In this document: positions 55,817 to 64,000 of the stretch, piece after piece
How positions within the stretch are numbered: position 1 is the stretch's first letter
How the letters are laid out: every line of letters starts with the position of its first letter
DNA from: Tigriopus japonicus
Taxonomy: Eukaryota > Arthropoda > Copepoda > Harpacticoida > Harpacticidae
Direction: 5' to 3'
NCBI GenBank assembly: GCA_010645155.1
Contig: CM021315.1
Location: forward strand, 3,706,136 to 3,770,135
DNA: 64,000 nt
The notes under the pieces: generated by a model
Told to the model about the DNA's origin: nothing
The model's database searches: none
The model's input: only the letters and a program-made list of their open reading frames with translations
Program-made: the position numbers and the translations under genes

Positions 55817-57951
55817 TGACGGATTTTCAAGAGGACTTGACAATTAGTTTCCAAGGAGCTTTACAGAGGAAGTGACTTTGAGCACATGTTTCGTTCAAGC
55901 AAATGAACAATATATGTAAAGTACTTCCGTCATTCCATTGCGCTTAGAAATCCTTGCTGATTGATTCACGCTCCAAAATATTACTCTTGAACAGCGAAAA
56001 TAACAATAGGTGAGTTGTTACATACATTAAGAAGTTTGGCCTGAGTATACTTACATGTAACAAGCCTAAATTCCCACAACGATTGTTTCATTATGTGGAA
56101 GAGGTGAGTTGTTGAAGGCAAGAAGAAATGTGTATTAAGAGTAAAAAGAATGGAGCTTAATCATCACTCTCAAGTTTAATCCCAGAACACAAAGTATTGT
56201 TGAAGCACAAACATGCTCAAGAATGGCTATTAAAATGCGTTTGCTTTTGCTCTCGCTATTAAGGAGTCTAACCCAAACTTCAAATAGACGCCTACAGATA
56301 GCGTGGAAGGTGAGGCAAATATAGAGAAAAATCTTGTGAGGTTAGCACATAATCTACTGACATAATTTGTTGTTGTGGGACTGCCCAGCATTTCAGAAAA
56401 GTTTTCCTCTACACCCAGACCTCACTTCATATTACCGTCAAAAATATGTTTATAAGATCAGTCTAAAAAGGCATGCGGAATGTGATGGAATTTTGTTTCT
56501 ATCCTTTTGCCCCAATACAAAAGGTGCTTTCCTGAATTTTTAGAAATGTTGCTAGCAACAAGAGTGTTGTTATGTTCATTGAGAAACTACGCTAGAGCAG
56601 AGCTAAGAATAGTTGTACTGAAATCTCAGTAAAATTCAGTTTATGTACTGAGGCTATTCTAGAGGAAGGATACCCTGACTAAAAACTGTTGACGAAGGCA
56701 CGAAACAATAAAGTCCAAGCAAAAATATGACAATAAAAAAAACGTGCTAGGGTTATTCCTGTATGTTAAAGGCGCCTGTTGAATTAGACAATGTAGTTTT
56801 TTCTTAGAAACTATAATGGAGCACGAATACTTTTTTTCCACCATAAAAACTTCTTGATGCCTTCAACAGATCCTTTAACAAATGGCTTAAAGACATACAT
56901 TGACCTATTGGCTAATATTGATTGATTGCAAAGTTTCAGATTACTAAGTGAAGAAGGAGTAATCTAAGTGTAAATCTTATTAAGTTTTGATCTATCAATA
57001 TTCAGCTATTTTAATGTATGTTTTATAACTATTTGTAAATCTGAGAAACTTCAAAATTTTCATCTTGATTCGTTTGGTATTTATTTCCAACTATATCATC
57101 AGCTGATGAAGTCTAATATTGTTTGTTGAACTAAGAAACAGGCCATACTCTGAGACCTTATTCATTATAACTTTCATCCCATATTTTTGGGTTATTTAAA
57201 TCCGCCTTTTTCACTTTTATTCTCTTTTGGTGTCCACAACAATTCACGTTAAATTTTATCACCTGAATCGAGACTTCGTTTTTAAGCTAAAGTCTCCCCT
57301 GAGTTGCTAATTTAGAAGTTTATACTCTTGTTTTGGCATATATTTCAATATTGTCATGATAATGCCTATGACAATTCACCTGCAGTATTGACAATCAAGG
57401 CGGAGTTTGCGACCGAACGACAATGCTTTGAGTCACAGTTCGGTAATCGTTCGTTAATGAATCGCTTCCTAGTTAAAAGCCGCAGAAGCTTTTCTCAGAA
57501 CAAAGCTCTAATAAACATTTTAATTCGCCATGACGAACACTGAAGTTTTGCATGTGTTCTCAACATGATGACCATATGTTTGTAGGTGCAAAACACGTAA
57601 AAACAAGAGCGTTAATTAAAAATTCCCCGGGACTAAAGTTACAGGAATCAAGGTGTCATCAAATGTGAGGACAACAGAGACCACAAGCTAACATGTTTTT
57701 GGTCAGTGATGAGAGTATTCGAGCTCTGAATCTGAAGGGAGATTTGTGGGTTTTAGTGATGAATCGACAGCTTTTAAGCACCATATATAGTTTTAGAAAA
57801 CTTGTGTGGTCCAATTAACTTTGAAAATGACAATCGTTAAGAGGTATCGAGGCTTGTGCAAACGAACAAGACATGGTCCTGGACTTCTGTAAGCAACACT
57901 GGAGCAATGATCTTGATAACGTCACATTACTAAGTGAGAGGCCAGTCATAA
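55817..57951. other. Non-coding stretch, nothing recognised
   Basis: No ORF with a recognisable domain, and no clear repeat ends. Confidence 0.45.
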
Positions 57952-58026
57952 CTAGGGCTCTGAGGAAGTTGCAATATGCAACTTGCACCAAAAATTGCAA
58001 CTTTTGGCCATTTTAGTCATATTTAG
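57952..58026. repeat. hAT family E left end, cut by a LINE
   Basis: TAGGGCTCTGAGGAAGTTGC and GCACCAAAAATTGCAACTTT match the left end of the copy at 59793. At 58027 LINE sequence begins. Family-E-like sequence seems to resume around 58900-59040. Confidence 0.65.
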
Positions 58027-58440
58027 CAACTTTTCGTAATAAACAGTTGTAGCGATCGTGGAGGTTTTACATGCGCTCTGAGAGCACCTCCAAATCTTAA
58101 GGAAACTAGGCTATTACGAACAATGAAGTCCTCCTCTCTTCTTTATCGGGCTCCTTCATTGTTCAACTTGTTGCCTATTTGTCTTCATCGGGAATATGTA
58201 GGAGATGATCCTCTTACAGAATTCAAGGCAGGATTGGACAAATATTTAAATACTATTCCTGATCAACCCACTATTCAAGGGTTGTACAGACCTGCCAACA
58301 GTAACTCATTCGTAGATCAAATTTCATATAAACTATATTAATCATTAACTCTCTTTACAGGGAATCCCATTCCTTGTAGCGGTATTTAAAAAAAAAATCT
58401 GCCCCCCCCCCAAAAAAAAAAAAAAAAAATTTAATAGTAA
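58027..58440 (+). mobile_element. LINE family 1, 3'-terminal fragment
   Basis: This copy holds the last ~98 codons of the ORF (…SSSLLYRAPSLFNLLPICL…, …IPDQPTIQGLYRPANSNSF…, ending ISYKLY then TAA at 58339). It also has the true 3' UTR: CTCTTTACAGGGAATCCCAT, TCCTTGTAGCGGTA and a poly-A-rich end. It supplies the element's real C-terminus, missing from the other copies, and shows the tail shared with SINE family 1. Confidence 0.9.
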
Positions 58441-58569
58441 TAATAAAACCGGAAAGATTTTTTGCCTATGTCACTTAAATAGGTCGGACCAAGATTTTTC
58501 GGTTATTTATCGGGACTATTTACGAGAAAAATGTATCTTTCGGAAGAAAATGAAACAGAAATCCTTTAA

Positions 58570-58750
58570 AAGAGGATAAAGTTGAGTTTCCAAGAAACAT
58601 TTTTCCAAATCTTATGAGCCGACTCCTCTGAGGTCGGTTCCGACTCCGGATCGGTTCCTGGGTTTTTGGATCCGACTCACGACGAGCCGAGCTCAGAACC
58701 GATCCGATCTGATACTGAGTCGGCTCACGGCCAATCCGGACCCATCCCTA
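58570..58750. repeat. hAT family D fragment
   Basis: GAGGTCGGTTCCGACTCCGG, TTTTTGGATCCGACTCACGA and the end CCAATCCGGACCCATCCCTA match 46040-46158. A further worn piece follows at 59040-59290. Confidence 0.75.
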
Positions 58751-59493
58751 TTAAACCTTACTGGAAATTCATCGAATGAACTTTGATTTCAAGCGCACTT
58801 TTACCGGACCTTTTTTATGAAGTTACATTTGTTTTTTAAGTTAAAGAATAGTTTGTTAGAATTAAAACTGTTTTGTTGAGGAAGCCAAAGGTTAGGGAAA
58901 ACGATAGTTTGAAAATTCTGAACTTTCGGCCAAAATTGAAACAAACATTTGGCAAATCTTGACAATTTCGTCAAAAAGTGACATTCTTAGGTCAGAAATA
59001 GCAACTTTTACTTAAATAACAACAGCTCAGACCAAGACTTTTAAGTTCCTACCAAATCAAACTTTTGGATCTGGATCGGTGTGATCAATTTTTAACATGA
59101 ATTTTTTTTTTCAAATAATAAGCACGTTTTGGAAGAAAAAACTTGGGGAAAACTAATAAGGTTTAATTTCCAAATAACAATTATTCATGCTTTAGACACT
59201 GATTCTTCAGATGTCGGCTCCGACTGTGGATCGGTTCTTGTTTTTGGAGATCGGACGAACCGACCTGGGATAAGATCCGATACTTTTAACTGTAATATTT
59301 TCAACCCTAATCGCCTTCATTTCTGTACGTGTATTATTTGTACGTATCCTTAAATCAATTTGAGCGCTATTACTCGGATAAAGAGATACTGAGATGATTT
59401 GTTACAACATGATTTATTCAAGAATGAATCACTGGTGGGTTCAAGCAAACATGATAGACAGCTGCGTTTTCGTTTCTCTAGTGGCTTTCTCCA

Positions 59494-61966
59494 TTAGTCC
59501 TCTCCTATTCCCTCCACGTGTTTGATGTACGAGAGAAACACATCCCAAATCACAGTGATGAAATTGATATAGAGCACGCGGTATTTGGGGGGAACCCAAA
59601 CAAAGTTGACGTATTGAGTGGGTGGCCATATGAACCAATCAAACTGAAAAGGAGACCATTATTATTAGCTTTTCTATTCAAAATTGGGTTGACGTCTTCA
59701 AAAGAAGGAACTGCTTTATTATTTATGGGCATTGTCGTAGTCACACCGTCAAATTTCACCGGCGGCAAATTGCTTGTATCAGCACTTATTACTAGGGCTT
59801 GGACAAAGTTGCAAAATGCAAATTGCACCAAAAATTGCAACCTTTGATGTTTTTAAGGCAAATTTTGCATCTCTCCGATTTTTTTCGCAACAAACTGCAT
59901 TTTCAGATGTTTTGATGCCTTCATCATTGTCGTTCAGAAAAAAACTGTTTGAATTTAATATTTCACAGGCACTTTATTTTAATTTTTGGGTTTTTTGTAG
60001 TGATTATTCCAGAGCATTATTGAGTTTATGGCATTTTTTCGACGTTCTCTTATCAAAATTTTTGAAGATATGTCATATTTTCGGCCAAATTTGACATATT
60101 TTAGTCTAGTTCTCATATTTCAAGTTAAAAGCGAAATCTTATTGCCTAAATCTTGGCAACTGTTAAGTAATGATCGTCAAATTGATTGCAACTTTCAAGT
60201 GATTTTCGGCAACATGATTCCAACTTTTCTGTAATTTTCGTTAAATTGATTGCACCTTTTGGCAAAAGAAATTCCAACTTTGGTAATAAAAACCTGTAAC
60301 TTAAGACCAAAAAAGTAATCCCTTTATCCAAACCCTTGTTTTTATCATACAGGATTATATTGAGTATTGTAGTGATAAAAACTGAGTATCTTTTTGTAAA
60401 TATTGATTCTTGGCTATGATAAGAAAACAGTTCTTCATCATTTCCACATGAATAACTCATAAAAGAAACTACTATCATAATTAATCATGGAGCATATTTT
60501 TAGTTGCCAAAAAGGACAAAAAGTTAGCTTTTTGCGGGCTCTTCTCGACAATAATATAAAAGAAGATATTAGAAAAATGTCTTAAAAGTAGACAGTTAGT
60601 TTAAATAGTTGATTATATGGGTGAAAATTCACGATTTTGATATCTCGTATTTTGAGCATCTGAGGGCCCATTTTAAAGGATTTTTTTGTGAATGAATGTT
60701 TTTTGCTACAGTATCTTCCCACAGACAATTGTATTTCAAAAGATAAAAAATAATAAGAATTCAGTTATACGTTTGGAGCACCTAAAATTTCTAAACAGTA
60801 ACAAAATTTTAGGTTTTTTTAAAACTAAGCCGTCAACTAGCTTGGACAGAAATTGTTGGGGTACTGCTGGAACCACCTAATCACCTTGAGTCCAAAAATG
60901 GCACTTAAAAGGCCGATACATGCCCACATCTAGACATTGGTTGAACTTGGTCTTATGACAGCAGACTCTCATCAAAGCCAGACTTCATGAACCCTTGGAA
61001 AAATAGATGGCGCTACAGAAAAGCAGCTAAAAGGAACCTTGCTCAGTCAATTTAAACGTGCATGGCAACAGCAATTTCATTCTTTCAAGACACATGATGC
61101 ACTGCATGTCCAAGCAGATCAACTGGAGATATCAATCATTATTTCACTAGCATCACTATTTATTCTTTCATCAAGTAACCTTATATCCCGCTATGACTCT
61201 GTATTTTTTCCCTTAATGTACTTACTGCGTAGATGTAAGGAAATTTGGCCACGAACTCGGTCCAACATCCTGAGAAGGTATTCTTCTCCAATAATCCAAT
61301 CCCATAAAAGAACGTGAGGGCAAAAAACGGTGCCGCAATCAATTGATCCGCTAAAATTTTGATTCCAACCGTTCGAAGATCGCGTTTGGGCAAGTGTTTA
61401 TCCAAAAACGTGTACCAATAATGATGAGGTGGGCCCTGACTCAATCCAACGAGGAACATTCGTCCTAAAACGAGTAATTTACCGGTCATTTGAACAGAAT
61501 CAATAATGATGCATAAGTTGCATGATAATCTTGAGACAAGATAAACAATGAGATCATGCTCAAAATGTACTTGTTTACAAAATGTTCTACAAAATGTACA
61601 AATTATTATTCTGAAGGGTAAACGGTCAAAGATGTGGCTAATTGACCAAGTTCATAATTTCAGAAGTTCCATAAAACATTTGATAGCCTTTCAATTTTGA
61701 ATGAATTACATAAGTGTTGTATCCTCATTTTATCTAAATATTCATAAATGAGAAACTAAGGCATGGTTTTATTAATACATAAACAACTTACCAGCTCGTG
61801 ATGCATTGAATTCGTGTGGATTGGGAGAATGTTTCTTTCTATATTTTTCAATCCTTTGCTCTATGATGTCCCCTCCGCCTAATAAGAAGCCACATGTGAT
61901 GGTGTTGGTCCAAGCTAAATGCTTACTGAACCCTTTTTCCACCAAAACTTTCACTTGACGAAACAT
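59494..61966 (-). CDS. MPV17L2: Mpv17/PMP22-family membrane protein, MPV17L2-like
   Basis: Three minus-strand exons: 61966-61792, 61464-61226 and 59643-59494, with donors G|GTAAGT and A|GTAAGT and acceptors TTTTAG and TTTCAG. Phases fit, and the coding length is 564 nt (187 residues). The start is the first ATG (MFRQVKVLVEKGFSKHLAWT). Family marks are TNTITCGFLLGGGDIIEQ, GLSQGPPHHYWYTFLD, a DQLIAAPFF helix, the DWFIWPPTQYVNFVWVPPKY signature, and a final FLSYIKH. The length is typical. Mpv17-family proteins have four predicted membrane helices; MPV17L2 is a mitochondrial inner-membrane protein linked to ribosome assembly. The VPP-[KQ][YF]R-[LT]YIN and LSY-K ending favours MPV17L2 over MPV17 or PXMP2. 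Intron 2 (~1.6 kb) carries a hAT-like element. Confidence 0.9.
59793..60337. mobile_element. hAT-like element, family E, in an MPV17L2-like intron
   Basis: It starts TAGGGCTTGGACAAAGTTGC and ends TCCCTTTATCCAAACCCTT. Flanks CTTATTAC and GTTTTTAT agree at 5 of 8 positions and both fit nTnnnnAn. The interior repeats GCAACTTT-like words and has no transposase. Confidence 0.75.
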
Positions 61967-61987
61967 AATTGATGCGTAATTGAGCAA

Positions 61988-62747
61988 ATGGCAGGTATAA
62001 ATAAGAGTCTAACAACATTTAAGGTTCATTGGCAACCACTTCCACCACACATCCACCATTTTTGACGTTATCTTACGTCCCATCGGTTTGTTTTGGCCAA
62101 ACACGTTTTTGTTGTCATTTCAAGAACAAGCGTGACCGAAAGTCCAGTTGATCCTTCATTTGCAGTCTTTTTGGTATGTCAAGGTTCAGTTAAACGTGAA
62201 AATAAAACCTAGTGATGGACCGAAAAAGCTTACGGCCGAAATTTTGGTTATGTCTTCCGACCAAAAAACTGTAAAACTCCTTTTTCGGATTTTTTTGAAA
62301 ATTTGTCAGACACATGACAAATTTGATACCAAAGTTCAGCTGCTCTCGGTTTCGGTCCGTCATAAATGAAAACACTCAATGCAAGAATATTTTTCATCGT
62401 TAGCAGATTATTTTGCTGTTTACCGAAATACACACTTGGTAAATAGCGGCACAAACGTAGTAAATAGAGTCCATTGATATAGGAATAATATATCGAGTAA
62501 GTAGTTTATACATTTCTGGTGACGGACATTAATCATACATCAACCTGTGACTGTTTTTGTGTAGAATATTTTGCAAAGTTGTCAAAGATTTGAATATTAA
62601 TCAGAATAATTCAGTGGCCACCCATAAAAAGAAGGACTTGACTTTTGCTTCCCGTTGTCGACACCAGGACGTCAAATGAGGATTTTTAATTTCTTTCCAA
62701 ATAACCAATTCTTCTGAGGTATCGGCCTTCACAGACTTATGCATGAC
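61988..62747. other. Upstream flank of the MPV17L2-like gene
   Basis: It contains the presumed promoter and 5' UTR of the minus-strand gene. A short inverted pair (CGAAAAAGCTTACGGCC, TTTGGTC) near 62220-62275 is minor. Nothing else is recognised. Confidence 0.4.
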
Positions 62748-63143
62748 CAAGAAGCACTGGAATCATGGAGTGGGAGGCTAGCAATGAAGATAATGATTTC
62801 CAGTAAGAACAATTCAATTACGTTCTTCTGCAAATGAGACCTTGCATATCTTGACAAGAATACGTATTTTAATTTTCAGCTCAATCGAACGTCGGAGACA
62901 AAAGTTTTGCTCACTCAAAGTTCAGTGCAATTCCTACCGAGAATGAATGAACTTGCCCTTTTTTGGTGTTAGTTTTACTACAAAAGGGCGAGTTCATTCA
63001 TTCTATGCTCTCATCAGAACATAAGTTTGAGAAGGCATAACTTTTCACTCCGGCATTCGATTGAGCTGAAATTTGAAATACGTGTTCTTCTCAATACAAG
63101 CCAGGTCTCACTTGCAGAAGAACGCAAATGGTTTGTTTCTACT
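62748..63143. mobile_element. Foldback family F, copy truncated by a LINE
   Basis: It begins CAAGAAGCACTGGAATCATG, runs through GGGAGGCTAGCAATGAAGAT and the central inverted pair (GAATGAATGAACTTGCCCTT against AAAGGGCGAGTTCATTCATT), then stops at GCAAATGGTTTGTTTCTACT. The expected final ~55 bp are replaced by LINE sequence. Confidence 0.85.
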
Positions 63144-63145
63144 TA

Positions 63146-64000
63146 GGATTTTATGAGGACCCAAGACCCCTTGGTTCAGCCCATACCATCGAGAGCTGAG
63201 GGGTCAAATGCTCCAAAAATTGCGAAGTGCCAAGAAGAGCCAAACACCAGAGACTTGGGAGCAATATGCCATTGCAAGAATTGCATATCACAAGTCTCTG
63301 CGGAGCGCCGAGTCGGCCCACCAAAGATTGGAAGTGGAGAACCTGCTCTCTTCATCGGCTTCGTCCAGGATGGCGGGCTTGTACAAACGTGCAAGAAAGC
63401 CCGCCGCCAACTCGGAAATTCCGGTGAGCCAATTCCTCCTCCACTGCCAAAAACTGTTTTCATCGTCATCAGAAACAGTGGTGGAGGAGGTCCAGGGCTG
63501 CTTGGAAGAACATCATCCCCTTTTGCAGCCCTTCACGGAATCCGAGATGGACGCAGCCTTCAAGAAGATGAAGAGCAAGGCCCCGTCAACATCAGGGGTT
63601 TCTCCCTTCCAACTTTCACTTCTCCGGACCCAAATCCAACCACTCCTACAAGATCTCTTCAGCCACGCCCTCCAAACATCTTTCTTTTCACCAGACTGGA
63701 TGGAGTCAGCCATCATCTTCATCCATAAGAAGGGGCCCAAGGACATTCCAGACAATCATAGGACCATCGCCTTGGAAAACCCCTTCATGAAGATGATGTC
63801 CACCCTGTTAGCTGCCCGTTTCTCCGGATTGGCCGAGGAAAGGAATCTCCTTCCCGAGTTCCAATTCGGTTTTCGGAGAAGCCGCTCAACCACCTCGGCA
63901 GCCACTCTCCTCTACGAAATTGTGCACGCAAACATCAGCACTAAGAGGAGAGTTTACGGATGCTTTGTGGATTTCTCCAAAGCATTCGACAGGGTGGATC
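63146..64000 (+). mobile_element. LINE family 3, 5'-truncated, runs off the window
   Basis: The frame is open from about 63200 to the window end. It passes a linker with WEQYAIARIAYHKSLRSAES and KKMKSKAPSTSGVSPFQ, then reverse transcriptase blocks: FIHKKGPKDIPDNHRTIALE, LLPEFQFGFRRSRSTTSA and GCFVDFSKAFDRVD. No stop occurs in this part, and the codon use is GC-richer than its flanks, so it may be young. It is distinct from LINE families 1 and 2 (RTIALE replaces the usual YRPIS-L). The YADD box lies beyond the window. Confidence 0.88.

Noticed and set aside
63153..63728. 191-residue plus-strand ORF
   Set aside because: It is out of frame with the reverse transcriptase reading frame that runs through the same DNA.

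Overview
This is a eukaryotic window, AT-rich (GC by eye in the mid-30s percent). It has split genes with GT/AG introns, non-LTR retrotransposons, tRNA-derived SINEs and many DNA transposons. Arthropod is the best guess, possibly a crustacean such as a copepod. The grounds are an interstitial TTAGG-type telomere-like repeat near 3.88 kb, maT/mariner-like and P-element-like transposases, THAP genes, and a secreted CTLD plus F5/8-type lectin. This is inference; no marker gene fixes the species. An assembly gap of Ns spans 32114-32492.

Host genes are sparse. Those I can support are: (1) an intron-poor secreted lectin, C-type-lectin-like plus fucolectin/F5-8 type, at 16.4-17.6 kb (+), with a broken tandem relative at 28.8 kb; (2) the last exon of a VMO1-like secreted protein at 21.56-21.96 kb (+), interrupted by a 98-bp hairpin; (3) two tandem THAP-domain genes at 37.7-38.3 and 40.2-40.9 kb (+); (4) a three-exon secreted, disordered, basic protein at 41.6-44.0 kb (+); (5) a convergent multi-exon gene at 44.1-46.85 kb (-) whose product looks like a two-module peptide precursor with a dibasic cleavage site and C-terminal glycines; (6) a complete three-exon MPV17L2-type gene at 59.5-62.0 kb (-). 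A few exon-like fragments that I do not recognise lie at 1.3, 47.1, 48.4, 53.6-54.7 and 55.4 kb.

Most of the rest is mobile DNA. Left part (4-13 kb): LINE and SINE fragments, a maT-like mariner (6.1-7.4 kb) with intact ends but a frameshifted transposase, and a decayed P-element/THAP transposase (10.9-12.6 kb). Middle (17.6-32 kb): a mariner pseudogene carrying a hAT-type and a foldback insertion, a second hAT-type copy, an internally deleted DD39D mariner (23.9-24.8 kb), and two LINEs (25.7-27.5 and 29.6-32.0 kb). Right (38-64 kb): several small hAT-like families with 8-bp target duplications, some inside host introns, and a 5'-truncated LINE running off the end of the window.

Repeat families recur often enough to be defined internally. 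A palindromic foldback family (termini CAAGAAGCAC) has at least six copies or fragments, two of them upstream of the lectin gene and its broken paralogue. A class II tRNA-derived SINE shares its 3' tail with the main LINE family, suggesting that the LINE mobilises it.
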